From the NCBI GenBank assembly GCA_014529385.2, contig CM043959.1, positions 58,818,753 through 58,882,752 on the forward strand: 64,000 nucleotides of DNA. Direction: 5' to 3'. Source of the stretch: Adiantum capillus-veneris. Lineage: Eukaryota > Streptophyta > Polypodiopsida > Polypodiales > Pteridaceae. Position 1 is the first letter of the stretch; every line of letters begins with the position of its first letter. The notes below the pieces were generated by a model, which ran no database searches, was not told the DNA's origin, and worked only from the letters and a program-made list of their open reading frames with translations. The position numbers and the translations under genes were made by a program. This document shows positions 22,998-35,377 of this stretch, in pieces.

Positions 22998-24304
22998 TGA
23001 TGGGGGCTTTTCACAAGCCAAGCTCCCATACCCCTCTTCTCTCGTCCCCACCCCATGAAAACCCCCTCTTAGGGAGGGAGTGTTAAAAGGCATTGGAAAA
23101 AGTAAGAAAAAATAAAGTATGATTATGTAAATATATAAGAAAGGTAAAATAGGCCACCTCATGCCTACGGGGTAGCCCATCTCCACCTTGCCTCCTTTTT
23201 TCTTCATTGTTGCCCCGCCGTGTGTCCCTTTTCCTCTCCTCCACTCAAAAGGTCAACCCCCTCTCTCTTCCCCTTGTCCTTTCTCCTTTCTCTCTCCCCT
23301 CAAGCTACCCCACCTCTCACCAATAATGCATTATAACTCACCAATAATGCACCCTAGCTCACATGCAACTTACCCTATCTTCCAAAATAGTATACCCCAC
23401 CCCCTCTTTCTCTCTCCTATCATATCCCATGACCCAAATACCCCCCTCTCTCTCTAAAGGGCGCCATGCCTCTTGTCTTGTAGCTAAATAACCTCCCCCA
23501 CACTCACACACACTCAGTTTCACTGAAAAAGGTGCCCACAGACCCATCCCCACCCGGTGGTTACCTAATTTTTCTTGTGTTCACACACATCTGCACACAG
23601 ATTCACCTCTGAACACACTCCCCTCTCTCCCCTCTTGTAATTACTTTATTCTCCATGTCACCTCTCACTTTTTTTCATCAACCCAACTCTCTCTCTTAGT
23701 CTCTCTCTCATGAGACTGCTGTTCTGGCACGTATACACACAGCCAGACAAGTGGGGCCCACAGTCACATGGCCTATGTAGATAATGATTTCTTCATTTCT
23801 AAATTCTAGAATTCCTCCCCCCTCCTCCCCTATATAAAGAGGGGTCACCATCACACTAAATACACACACAACATCACCAAAGAACACACTATGCACTGTG
23901 TGTGCCTAGTGCACACGCCCACACCATCACCATCATTGCAATCACCATGCTTGTCTTGAGCATGACCTCTACACCCTTGGCTATGGAAGATGAAGGGAAA
24001 CTAAATGAAGGATGATGGCCATAACCCTCGTGCGAGTCTTCGTCATCAACTCCCACCTATCCGCCATGTGCTCTACCACTCTCTCCCTTCTCATTCCCCT
24101 ACCCTATGCTCCCCATTTCATCGCCTTATTCTCTAAATAAAGCTTGAGGTTTTGTGAGTATGTTTTCTTGCAATGTTTTGCCCATGTGAGGTGTGCGGAA
24201 TCGCCACCTAGTCTTGTGTTTGGAGTGAGCTTGTGTATGTTTGAAGGGTGTGCGGATTCGCCATCCTTTTGTGGTGCCTAAGTACTAAGCCGCTATACCC
24301 CCCC

Positions 24305-24358
<54 letters not shown>

Positions 24359-24564
24359 CTCATTCCCTTTCCTCTTCATCATTACTCCCAAGCATCCGTC
24401 TCTCTTGGATGAAAAATTTGTTATGGTGGTGTGTTGTTTGCGTCCTAGCCGCTGAAGCTAGGTGGTGCCCCTGTTTGCTTTACTATGACAGGTTCGAGGC
24501 GCTCCATTCGGTCCCCGGTGTTTTAGAGGCCGTCGGGGGTTTGGGGTTCGCTTTGCTCCCGTCA
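22998..24564 (+). mobile_element. 1.57-kb TG...CA insertion (probable solo LTR) in copia
   Basis: The insertion begins TGATGGGGGC and ends CTCCCGTCA. Its flanks are GGCGG and GCGG, giving a 4-bp match (5 bp with one mismatch) as the likely TSD. Removing it restores the copia reading between ASLPL and EAPVKH. A TATA box (CTATATAAAGAGG near 23830) gives plus orientation. It is pyrimidine-rich, has a C15(CT)n tract at 24297-24355 and two copies of a GTGTGCGG(A)ATTCGCCA-type motif near 24190 and 24247. No coding sequence is convincing. Confidence 0.75.
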
Positions 24565-24864
24565 GCGGCAAAGAAGCAACCATATCATATTTTTGGAAAC
24601 GCAGCAGGCTGGCAAAATTTAGATGCCCAGAACGTGCATGCCACAGTTTTGCATCTAAAACAGTTCTCAAATCTGCAACTGTATTTGCAAAATTTTATCC
24701 ACACTTGTCATATTATACAGCCCATGACACAAAAGTCCAGATACAACAATTTCATCACCAAAACTGAGATCATGAACTGTACATCTGTCATCCACAAATT
24801 TGACTACAAGTCCAAGTCTAGCAAGTGCAGATACAGACAAAAGGTTCTTCTTAATACCAGGTAT
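24565..24864 (-). pseudogene. copia protease/pre-integrase remnant joined to an LTR
   Basis: Minus-strand frames read IPGIKKNLLSVSALARLGL and FGDEIVVSGLLCHGLYNM, then LWHARSGHLNFASLLRFQK (the pre-integrase H...H region). The sequence abuts the 5' LTR at 24865. In the plus-strand relative about 1.6 kb of primer site, gag and protease lie between these points, so that segment is deleted here. Confidence 0.85.
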
Positions 24865-25091
24865 TGTTAGAATTAGGATTGAAGAGAAATGCACATAGCT
24901 TAGAGAAGACGAAGGAAGCTCAAGGCACACAATTGAGAGTGTATAACTTAGTGTGCAATTGAAAGACAAATAGCCCTAGAAGAATGGGCGTATATACAAT
25001 GCACGGGGGGAAAAACCTCCTAAAGAGGAAAAAAATGCCCCAACAGTCGTAGTGTGTTCACACACATCACTACCACATGTATATGGTAACA
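24865..25091 (-). repeat. 5' LTR of the minus-strand copia element
   Basis: It starts TGTTAGAATTAGG and ends ATATGGTAACA on the plus strand, followed by the TSD TAAAG (25092-25096). The primer-binding site expected just inside it is missing. Confidence 0.92.
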
Positions 25092-26694
25092 TAAAGTACA
25101 TGAGGACACGAGTAATTGCAAAGAATTATGAAATTCTACACTTCCATTAAAGATAAATAAATTACACTTTGATGAAATCAATCAATCAAGAGTTTTGGGC
25201 TTATGGATGAATCTATTAATAAGGTAGGTATGGCTAAGGTTAAAACAACTACTCTAGTAGTAGCAAGTTAGGAAGCTTATCTAATTACAAGATTCCCCAA
25301 TTGTTTCTTTTAGCTTTGATAAGCCAACTCACTCTCACAACTCCAAAGAAGAGCTTGAATTTTTCACTTTAAACTTAACAAAAGTCTTTTCATGTCATCA
25401 ATTTTTTTTCTTTTTTCTTTTTTGTTCAAAATTATTTGCCATGTGTGCTTATTTTGTATGTTTGAGACTTTTTGCATTTCAAAGAAAAGTGCCCACACTA
25501 GGAACCTCGAGGGCTCTAGTACCATAGACAATAAATGTGAGTAAGGTACCCAATCAAGAAGGGATTTCTCTTTCAGTTAAGATTTACCTTTGTGGTACTT
25601 TTTCATTTTGCTTCCACGTCTTTTGTATTCTCACCAGTGTCTTTTGTTGTTGAAGTGAGCAAGCTTCTGTATGCCTAAAACACTCCTAAGGTCTCAAACA
25701 CCGAAATAATTTTACCAAATAGGACTAGTGGTCAAGTAAATGAGTTAACCTAAAGCTACTGCCTCCTAACCTCAAGGCTTATCCATAAGACGAAACTCTA
25801 GTTTATATACCTAAGCAAAGACAAATTTATATAGCTATAATGGCAAATAACAAAACATAACTAAATGCACTTAATCAAACCATGGAAAACTACAATCAAC
25901 AAGTAAAAATATCCACCAGCATGAAATCATGGAAAGTAGTACACTTGGAGGTATGGAGTTGCTTATTTCATCGAATCAAATGTCCTCAGCCATGTCGATG
26001 GAGATCCATAAAAGTTCTACACGACAATATCAAGCAACAAGAAACTATACCTCAAGGTGACGTGTTAGTGTGAAAAGACCAAAAATCCTAAAAAACAAGC
26101 TGAAACAAAATCTAGACCCCTAACCGACCTATCTGTTATCACTTATGGAATCAAGGGAATAGGATATTATATAAACCCGGTAGCATCCCTAAGGATATTA
26201 TATAGACCGGGAATAGGATATTATATAGACCGGGTAGCATCCCTAAGGATAGGCCTCTATCCTCATCATCTAGATAAACAAAATCATTGTCAATGAGACC
26301 ATAGTCTTCCTCAGATTCTTCATCATCTTTGTGTGCACATATGTTAATCAAGAACCTCACTATGTGTGGATACTCATCTTGTGCAAAAGAATAGGCATGT
26401 GCCACTGGAGAAATATTCGTTATTGGATACGGGTCAATAGTAGTCCATATGACGTATTAGCCATTGTAACTCCTCAAATTTTTTCTCACATGCGAGTCTC
26501 TCTACCAAATCCCATTCACAAGAAAGTACAGGGTAGCATATGTAAAACACTTGAGAAAAATAAAAAGGGTACCTTTCTTAAAACATAGAAGCACATGTCT
26601 CTGGTGAACTAGACATCTGTGACAACACATATAGATTTGGTTAGGCTTTAATAACATGAGGGTTGTTTCTTGTGCTGCTTGATGTGACATGGTG
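25092..26694. other. AT-rich stretch without a recognised gene
   Basis: I see no credible coding sequence here. A small tandem motif, GGATATTATATAGACCGGG with variants, recurs three times at about 26157-26250. The segment ends with TGGTG (26690-26694), the left TSD of the giant retrotransposon. Confidence 0.6.
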
Positions 26695-27605
26695 TGTTTG
26701 GTGGACGAAGCAACAAGCGGCCGTAGCCAGAAGGACCATAATTTTATGAGAAACCATTGTAAAATTCTTTTGTAAAGAAGCATCTCTAAGCCGGGAAATT
26801 GTCAAGGATGTATGATTATTCTTATGGGAGCAATTGTATATTAGAGAGCCAGTTTTAGGATTCGGGGCTTATGGCCGGACAAGCCATTTTGTGAAGACCT
26901 AATCTATAAAGGTCATTTTTTGTAAGTTGCAGGATACTCTTTTGAATGGAGAACTGAGAATACAGCGTACGGTTGAGATCTCCTTCTTGTTCAAGCTTGT
27001 AATCTTCGCCATTGCGGCTACGGTAATCCAAATTAAGCTTTGAGTATTGCATTGTGTTCCTCTCCTCTTGCTCTTTCATTCAAGTGTAATCATTCAAGAT
27101 TCGGTGAAGGTTTTCGACTACGAGTTTGAGGCCTTAAATCGCTGTTTTGAGTGTCTATATGCGTGTTTTATGTTGTTTTGACCCTAGGAGAGGCTTTAGG
27201 GACCCTAAAACGACCCATTAGGATCATCTGTTCGTTGTTTTTGCTGACTTTGGGATGAACGATCGCGATCGTTGTACCTCTCCAGAATGCTATGACAGCG
27301 ATAGGACATGTTCCTGATAATCCTTTGTAGCTCCCCTTCAAGTTTCGTGCAATTCCGATATGATTTGCATGGTAAACGGGCGTGATGACTGAAGAACGGT
27401 GTAGGAGGACATAGGCAGATTCCTTGGCAGTAACGCATTTGATTTTCTTGTAGAGTTAGTAAGTTGCATATCTTCGAGTTCACTGCATTAGGATTGACAC
27501 CCTAGTGAGTTCCCATGCCTCATCCGAGTCGCTTCCCCTGTATTGATAAATATGTTGATGCTTAAGAGCTATGCTATGGACGTCCGTCGCGGCAACCCGC
27601 AAACA
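26695..27605 (+). repeat. 5' LTR of the giant retrotransposon
   Basis: The LTR begins TGTTTGGTGGACGAAGCAAC and ends ACCCGCAAACA. It contains one copy of the palindrome GATCGCGATC at 27261-27270. The two LTRs differ at a modest number of positions, so insertion is not very recent. Confidence 0.93.
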
Positions 27606-27625
27606 TTGGCGCTGCTGTCGGGGAA
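27606..27625 (+). other. Primer-binding site (tRNA-Asp type)
   Basis: TGGCGCTGCTGTCGGGGAA lies directly after the 5' LTR. It resembles the TGGCGCCGTTG(C/T)CGGGGA sites complementary to the 3' end of tRNA-Asp that are used by many plant Tat and Athila elements. Confidence 0.85.
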
Positions 27626-29278
27626 TGCACCTTAGGTGATGAGTGACCGAATGCGCAATTAGACTCCTTAAAAAAGATCAATCCACGAATCCATTTTACA
27701 CCTCAGTTAGGCTGCTAGACAAGGGTTTAGAGCCTAGTGGAGTCTAGAGCCAGTGGACCGGCTAGATCCTCTCTTAGGAGATTTAGGGAGCTGTGAGTGA
27801 ATGTGTTAAAGCATTTTTGCTCTTCAATTTCTCTAATTCGATTGAGTACTGAAATCTCACCCAAAATCCGTCGTGTTTGTTTTGTTTGTTTCAATTTCTT
27901 ATGTTTTTTCAGTTATGTACTTAGGAGTAGGATAAGCAAATCACATTCCAATCAGATTTGGGGCAAAAGTTAGAGTCGAGAAACCAGAAAACCATAACTT
28001 TGGCCAAAAAAGCCATAAGACTCTGAAATTCTGAAAATCTGACCAAACAGGATTGATATTGATTCAAATCACAAAGTGGTAGCACAAAACACTAGGAAAC
28101 ACTTGTCAGAGGGAGTAGAAAAAATTTCATCAGATTTGGCCCAGGTACTACGATCGCGATCGGTGTACCTCAGTGTCAGATTTGGACCAGAATTGACATG
28201 TGCCTTCCTGATAAGATTCTAAACAACTTTGTCTAAAGCAACCACACCCAAAAACATCAAAAACCAAGAAAATCATGTCACTTGGGTAATACTAGCCTGA
28301 CAGACCCAGAAACTACAAAATCTTGACTTTTGATGATCCAAATGCAAAAAGACTTTGGGGATAGCCTTAAATCATCAGTGTCTACAAGCATGCCAAGTTT
28401 GGTCTGATTTGGGCTCAGAAGTACGATCGCGATCGGTGTACCTAAGTGCCAGAATTGGACCAGATTTCATCTGTGGGATCCCCAGTTGTATATAAACATA
28501 AAAGTCTAAAGGACCTAGAGCGAGAAACCTCAAAATACCTGTCAAACCATTTGAATACAGATCCAAGTCAAAAATTGCTATACTGGCTTAGAAAGTGACT
28601 TTCAGTAGACCAAAACACATCCAAACTGGAAAGGAACTACACAGAGGGATAGCTTATACACAGGACAATCCCAGGTACCTCTCAAATCCCAAATCAAACA
28701 TCAAAATCCAGTCAAACAGATAAATTTGGGAAAACAAGCACTTACAACCAAGAAATGGTAAAAACTTGACTTTTTTGAGTCCAAATACAAAAGTGTCTGG
28801 CAGGTAGTCTTAAAATAGCCTAGTGAACAAGCTGGTGAAGTTTCATCTGATTTGGGCTCAGAAGTATGATCGCGATCGGTGTACCTCTGGCCCAGATCCA
28901 GCTCATTTTTGACACGTTCATAGACCTAGGTTATACAAGATACCTGGAGTTTTCAAAACTCAAACTCGACATACTGTCAATAATCTGCAAGCAAAATTGT
29001 GTTGAGAACATTTTGAAGCGTTGAATCTACTGACAGTTGGAATGATACAGTGATCTCATAGCCATCCAGTGTAATCATTTGCAGAGACCGATCAAGTAAC
29101 AACCCATGCAGTCGAAGGAATTGAAAGATCTTTCCATCTCCACGTAAGAGGTTTGGATTCAGTAAATCCCACTTTCTTCATGTTTTTGAGATCGGGAAAA
29201 CAAATCAACACCAGACACCTATAATTAGCGGATCAAACAAGTGTTGCATCAACGGAGGAGAGTGTAAACCAAGGGATA
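27626..29278 (+). other. Long 5' leader with palindromic repeats
   Basis: This 1.65-kb segment has no coding sequence. It holds three copies of a block centred on CGATCGCGATCGGTGTACCT (palindrome at 28152, 28425 and 28868), each preceded by TTTGG-rich sequence and followed by a CAGA(T/A)T(T/C)GGACCAGA-like tail. The same block recurs at 51.5-52.5 kb. Confidence 0.75.
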
Positions 29279-30786
29279 GTGCAACCGTTAGAGCCGATCC
29301 TTGAAGAAGTCATTTCCAACACTTCTTCAGAGAGATCTTCCCAGTATTTCGCAGAACACTTGGGACAAATAAAACTAAACGGGAGAGAAAACATGGCAGC
29401 AGGACCATCGGACCCCTCGACCGCACTAAAGCTATTGTTCATCAAGTATCAATATGACAACAAGCAAGGTTCCAAGATATACAAAGATGGTATGGACCTC
29501 TACTGTGTGAAAATAGAAGAGAGACCAAGTGAGTTCAGGGACTTAGTGCCTGTGAGCTATAGCGTAGACAGGTACCTAGATGACGAGGGTATCATGTACT
29601 TAGTAGTCCTGAATCCTAACATTGTAGACAAGTGGGGATTGATGGGCACAAAAGCCAAAATAGACGAGGAACATGAGGAAAGGGCTCCAACAATGAGCTT
29701 ACCTAATGCGAGATTAAGGCGAGAAAACGAAACGCTGAGAATCAACACGGATAATGTCTACTTGGGGTTATACAAGTATAATAATGGAGAGCAAGATCTC
29801 TATTATAGATGTGAGGAACCCTACGTCGGGGAGATGATTGAGCAGAAAAGACTTTATGTCTTCACCTACACAGAGGGAGCGGAAATGAAAATTGCAGCAT
29901 ACGACAGTATGGAAGACGATATGCAGCAATCGATAAAAAAGAATTGGAAGGATATACGTACTTTGGGGGACCACTTCACCGGTACTATGTCACTCCAAGC
30001 CCTCTAAGACCAGCCTCTACAATTGTCGTGCCAGAATCGTTGACCACAGGAGGAGGGAGGACTCATGTAGCTGATTCTTTCAGTCAACCTCATTATTCGA
30101 TGCCAAGCCTCATGGGGACGTTACATTCCAGAGAATCAATGGCTACGAATCGAGGTAGTGCGGTTCCCATCTCTACACATACGGCTGTAGGTCCGACATT
30201 TGCAGCCACCCCATCACATTTGCCTCCTAGTAGTAGATTTGGGGCGGGAGAGCCAACGAGAGCAATCTACGACCTCCCTGATGCACAAAAACGATTAAGT
30301 CGAGACATGGGAGCAATGAGATTGACCGCAGACCATAGATGGATCAGACCATCCCAAGTAGCGAAGTGCATGCCAAAGAAGTATAGCAGATCGAGGGATC
30401 CATATGCCCATGTATCGCTCTTCAAGCAAGTCTTAAGAGCAGAACAGATCACTAACTTCCATACTCAATACGAGGGATTCGGGCTGACCTTGGAAGGGAC
30501 GGCCTTAACGTGGTTTCAACCTTTGAACCCTGAAACTTGTCCAAATATTGAACATGTATTGCACGAGTTCGTAGAAGAATTCTCAAAACGGGGTATAAAG
30601 CATAATACTGTATCGCAGATATACGCTTTTAAACAAAGGGAGAATGAAAAAGTGAAGGAAGCAACCTTGAGATTCAAGCAATACATTGAGAGGTGCCCGA
30701 GGAGAGAATTACCGCAGGACGAGAGATTGTCCGTGCTCTTCGTCGAAGGACTTAGGAATGAAACCTTGAAAAAGGACTTCACTTGA
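29279..30786 (+). pseudogene. gag region of the giant retrotransposon (N-terminal and capsid parts)
   Basis: Two overlapping frames (29279-30007 and about 29950-30786) carry the gag protein. The first is unfamiliar sequence rich in charged residues. The second contains WIRPSQVAKCMPKKYSRSRD, LTLEGTALTWFQPL and EFVEEFSKRG, the pattern of the plant Retrotrans_gag capsid domain. A frameshift joins them near 29950. Another at about 30783 moves the frame on to LKACSTFQQVTREALYLV. The protein would assemble the virus-like particle. Confidence 0.8.
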
Positions 30787-31970
30787 AAGCCTGTAGCACG
30801 TTTCAACAGGTTACAAGGGAAGCGTTATATCTTGTCAATAACTGCAAAGCAAATGGGGAAGTGTCAGAGGATATTGATTCAGTAACCAGTGGCTCTTCAT
30901 CGATTAAAAGCAAAACTCTATCAAGAAAGATGCCCAGGCATCCTTGATGCCGACAGCTGATCAATTGATAGAGGAGGTAACGAAGAGAATGCAGCAACAT
31001 ATGAGATCAAATCCGGTGATGATACATCCTCAGACGAGGAAGTGTGACACATGTGGGGGGGATCATCCGACAATGTGGTGCACTCAACGGCCGACAGTAC
31101 CAGTTGCGAATGGACGAGTACTGAAATGGTGCACCATAGAACAAAAATGGACGAATCATAGCACGAAAGAGTGTTTTTATAACAAAAACTATGTGAGGAA
31201 AAGATCGTATGGGCCTCCAGCAGGACCATCCCAACCACCTCCTCCAAGATATCAAGTGGGACCAAATATGAATCTGGTAGCAGGAGCAGACAGACCTCAA
31301 CCTGTATTGGGTCAACAACCTCCATTACCACAGGAAAATAGGGCCATGATTAGGTATGCTCAACCATGTGAAGCATCACCAGAAACAAATAGTACACTTC
31401 AAGTTTCTTATTATGAGGAACCGAATGAGCCTTACGCAATAGAACCTGAATCAAATGTACGCAGATGAAGAATATCAACCATGGGGAAGTAGCGAGGGTA
31501 TGGCACCACCAACGTATGTAGCACAACCTTCGAGAGATCAATATTTGGTAGACGAAAGAACGTTAATGTTCATTGCGAACCAGAATTACAAACCAAGAGG
31601 GTATCCTAATAGAGCAGGACAACCTATGGGACCACCTCCTCAAAATCAAACACCAATTGTACAGTGCTATAGCTGTGGAAGTACGGATCATTGGGAGCGT
31701 AACTGTCCTTTCAAAGGCAAAAGAGTGAAAATTTTTGGGTTTTGTGATGGATGTGGTGTGAATCACATATTTCCAGATTGCCCAAAAAATCCGGACAACA
31801 AGGGAAAAGCGACTACAAATATAGTGGGGGTGATACCAAGTGCAAGCAGCAGATCAGAAACCGATCCAATGATCCAAATCAATGCGATAACCAGAGCCCA
31901 AGCCAAGGACTTAAGGAAAAAACAAGCCCATGGAGGAAAAGGTAGAGTTGCCTATACCCATAGAAAATGA
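30787..31970 (+). pseudogene. gag nucleocapsid region with zinc knuckles
   Basis: Frames 30944-31468 and 31455-31970 continue gag. CDTCGGDHPTMWC (near 31045) and CYSCGSTDHWERNC (near 31670) fit CX2CX4HX4C knuckles. A third cluster, CDGCGVNHIFPDC, follows near 31746. Knuckles bind the element RNA. A Pro/Gln-rich linker separates the first two. The two frames overlap by 14 bases, so a frameshift is needed to join them. Confidence 0.75.
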
Positions 31971-32373
31971 AAGCTTATCCGTGAGAACCCAGAGAAAGTC
32001 CTAGAAGGCCAAATGAGACAGGATGAAAACAAGAAGGGTGAATAGCCAAATTGCCATGCAAAACGAATTACATGAAATGAAGGATCAACTCAAACAAGAG
32101 AGAGAGAGAGAGTAGGACTGCTGAGGATAACAGCAAGCCGAAAAAAACGTCCTCGGGAGGATCGGTCTTCGTTGACAAAGTGCTAGAGCCGTTAGATGCT
32201 TATTACAAGCGTACGAAGCAAGGCTAAAAACAAACCAAACTTTAGAGTAAAGATGGTTAACTTATCCTCAACCAGAAGTGGAAACGAAGCGTTTGGAAAT
32301 GTGTAAACACTTCATTGAAACAGCCCAAGCGTTGATGGAACCTAAGATGGTTAGAACCCCAAAATAAGAAGTA

Positions 32374-32970
32374 TTGATTCATAAAGAGCGAGAAAAACTA
32401 AAAACCGATGAACCAAAACAAGTAAACGAACCCAGGCCTGAAACAATATTGTCGTTGAATCATCGAGTGGTGCCAAACACGACTGATGACGCTAAGTCAA
32501 TGACGATGATGCCAATTCCAAAAGTTGAAGAACAATGGCCACAACACTTATGGGAAACCATTAGAAACAGAAAGAACGGGAGCGCGACGTTACAGTCTGC
32601 TCCAATTCCTGAGATTAACCTGGATAACGGATTTTGTCCAGCCGATATACAATCGTTGTATGGGGATGCGAGAACGGAGATTTCGGTGGAAAGCAAAGCC
32701 CAATCCTTGAAAACCCTATCGTCATTTATAGGTGAACATGAGGCACAATCGGGCATAAGGTTAGTTCCATCCCAGATAAGAACTATTCCACATATTGTTG
32801 AGTCAAAAATTCTTCAAGATATGTTGTCGACACCTATAACATGCACAATCATGTTGTCCGAACTCTTGAGAGTCAGACCACACTTATGGCAAGACATGGG
32901 GAAACATTTGGAGCACAAGGGATTAAAGATCCCTCTTCTGACAAACCCTACGGGAGAAGAAAACAAATGA
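32374..32970 (+). pseudogene. Linker ORF between gag and protease
   Basis: This 198-codon open frame has no motif I recognise. It includes LWETIRNRKNG and ELLRVRPHLWQDMGKHLEHKG, a pattern seen upstream of the protease in some Tat-type polyproteins (an L-x-R-P-x-LW stretch). An ATG at 32374 opens it, but it is probably a fragment of the gag-pol polyprotein. Confidence 0.5.
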
Positions 32971-32999
32971 GAAATTCAACCCAAAGCTCAACCAGTGCC

Positions 33000-33450
33000 C
33001 ATAAACAAGGTCGGAGATTACTGTGAAGGCGAGGAGGGAAATACGACCCTACTTGTGGAATATCATGACATAAAAACGATAGCTATCCTAGAGAGTGGAG
33101 AGGGAGTGGCGATTGCTACAAAGCAAATCTAGGAGAAGTGGGACCGTCCAGCTCTCAGGAAAACGAGAATGAAACTACAACTCGCAGATGGGTATGTAGA
33201 GAGACCATTGGGAATCCTGGACCAAATAGTTGTAACTTCGTGTGGAATTAACTATGAGGACACCTTTGCTGTGGTGGATTTCGGGAAAACGAACAACTTT
33301 GACATTATTTTGGGACGACCTTTTATGCATCAACTCAAAATGATACAAGATTGGGGGTACGACCAAATCTACCTAAGGCACGAAGAGCCAATAACGAAAA
33401 TCAACATGAAAGATCACAGCTATAGAGATGTGGCAAAAACACCAGTGTAA
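33000..33450 (+). pseudogene. Retropepsin-like protease domain (degraded)
   Basis: From about 33080 the frame encodes a flap-like and hydrophobic region. MKLQLADGYVERPLGILDQI and FDIILGRPFMHQLKMIQDWG match the second half of plant gypsy proteases (LADG, then ILGRPFL). The active-site D-(S/T)-G is degraded: the equivalent position reads AILESGEGVAIA, so no catalytic aspartate is present. An in-frame TAG lies just after it. Confidence 0.65.
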
Positions 33451-33831
33451 GAGTTTAATTCGACCAGTGTAAATGAAAGCAAAATGCCTGCATGGATGCA
33501 AACGAAAGCGCATGTCTGGATGTGTGGAGCATCTGATTGTGGGGAGATAATCAAAGAGGAATGTGTTTTGGAAAGATCCGTAGAAGATGAAGCTTATTTC
33601 CCAAAACCTTTCTCATAACATTTATTTGAGCCATTCGGGTGGACTCAAATATTGTCAACCTTGGACATATGTGTTAATGAATGTACACCTACGAAATTTT
33701 GTGACGAAGAAGGATACGATCTAGTAACGTTTCAAATGGCTAGCGTCATCCTTGAGTTAGGATCAGAGAGCGAGGAACAAGAATAACTACCACGTGAGAC
33801 CGAGTGTAAAAGAATCATTGATGAGATATCT

Positions 33832-34245
33832 GTGGTGATCGATAGAAATCGAACAGAGGAGGAATTCACGGATTTATTATGCTGTGACCTTCCATCACTG
33901 GACGATGAAATCGAACTGATAGAGGTTGATGATGAAAGATCAAGCGCATCAGAGATGAATAGGAAATACACGTCAAGACAGGACAAGTTTTACGAGTTTT
34001 CTAACCAAAAACCTAGTCGACAGGAGCGGTATAAATCCAAGAGAACTAAAAAATCAAGGACGAAAAAGCATAATCCGATGCCTCTTGTCGATGGCAGAAC
34101 GGGATATCTAAAGCTTGTCAAAGCTGATGATTGTGTCAAAGACAAGGTCACTGGCTGGTTTATCAAGACTAAACCGCGGAAAAACAACAAGAAGAACAGA
34201 AACAAGAAGCAAACGACTAAGTCGCAGAAAGGGGGGAAAACATAG
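33832..34245 (+). pseudogene. Lysine/arginine-rich linker ORF
   Basis: The 137-codon frame is acidic at first and then strongly basic (KSKRTKKSRTKKHN; KPRKNNKKNRNKKQ). It lies between protease and RT. It may be a spacer or a nucleic-acid-binding or nuclear-localisation segment of the polyprotein. No catalytic motif is seen. Confidence 0.4.
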
Positions 34246-34356
34246 TCTGGAATGACCAAAACAGAGAGGAAAACAGAGTACAATAAGCTTAAGTGAACAC
34301 TCAAAGACATATGGACGACTGACTTTGAAACAAATGAGGACACCAATTCTGACAAG

Positions 34357-35371
34357 ATGGATGCACCGTCCCATTATAAGAAATATACCATACAAGATAG
34401 GAAAATCATATTACAACAACCAATGAGAGAACTGAAGGAGCCGGGTACATTGTATGACGGTCCTGAGAAAGCCAAACGAATAGATCTAGTGGAGCCAGGA
34501 GAAGATCCAAAACCTGCGTATATTGCCACTGATCTTACTGAAGAAGAGGAAAAGCTTTTGGTAGCTACTCTTAAACAGTATAGAGATGTGTTTGCATGGT
34601 CATATAAAGATCTTAAGGGTGTGGATTCAAGTATCTCTCAACACACAATATCCCTTAAGAACAACGCCAAACCCAGCAGACAACATTCCTATACTTACAA
34701 TGAAACGTTTTGCGAAAAAGATCAAGGAGGAGATAGATAAACTTAAGGAGGCAGAGTTTATTTACAAAATTGAGCACATCGATTGGGTTTCACCGATTGT
34801 GGTGGTCCCGAAGAAAAATGGAAAGTTGAGAGTGTGCATCAATCTCAAGAAAGTAAACGCTGCTACAATTCGAAACAAATATCCCCTGCCCATTACTGAT
34901 CATGTAATAGAAAGGGCGGCAAGCAAAGAGTCTTATAGCTTCTTAGACGGCTTTTCGGGTTACAACCAACTCGCAATAAAGCCAGAGGATCAGCACAAAA
35001 CGGCTTTCGCAACCGAATGGGGTATTTTTGCATTCCGGGTAATGTCTTTTGGCCTCACAAATGCACCAGCCACGTTTCAAAGGCTGATGGGTCATGCTTT
35101 TAAAGAATATCTAAGACAGTTCTTAGAAATTTACATGGATGACCTGTGTGTTCACTCCCTTGTAAGAGTAGAGCACATAGAGCACTTGACAAAGGTGTTC
35201 GAAAAATGCAGACTGTATCGGATTTGCCTGAATCCAGAGAAATATGTCTTCATGGTAAGACAAGGCAAAATATTGAGACATATAGTGTCCAAAAACGGTA
35301 TTTCGACAGACATGGAGAAGATTAGCGTCATTGTTGATCTACCACGACCAGTAAAGGTAAAGGAGGTTTAG
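34357..35371 (+). pseudogene. Ty3/gypsy reverse transcriptase
   Basis: Frame 34357-34740 gives FAWSYKDLKGVDSSI, the standard segment before gypsy RT. Frame 34586-35371 gives WVSPIVVVPKKNGKLRVC, YSFLDGFSGYNQLAI, FGLTNAPATFQRLM and FLEIYMDDLCVHS. The catalytic YMDD is intact. The two frames overlap, so one frameshift lies near 34,700. A TAG (35369-35371) ends the domain before RNase H. It would copy RNA to DNA from the tRNA-Asp primer. Confidence 0.92.
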
Positions 35372-35377
35372 GCATTT

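Larger units (their letters stand above)
9388..25091 (-). mobile_element. Minus-strand Ty1/copia element with nested insertions
   Basis: Two LTRs of about 226 bp (9388-9612 and 24865-25091) bracket copia pol fragments in inverse order. The outer flanks carry the 5-bp TSD TAAAG (9383-9387 and 25092-25096), so both LTRs belong to one insertion. The element is the same family as the plus-strand copy at 57097-62217. Its primer site, gag and early protease are deleted: the 5' LTR abuts sequence encoding IPGIKKNLLSVS. Three later insertions lie inside: 10578-12369, 13280-21750 and 22998-24564. Without them the element would be about 3.9 kb. It is not autonomous. Confidence 0.93.

Noticed and set aside
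22626-23207. 193-codon minus-strand frame as one gene
   Set aside because: It crosses the boundary of the 22998 insertion and joins copia integrase to unrelated repeat sequence.
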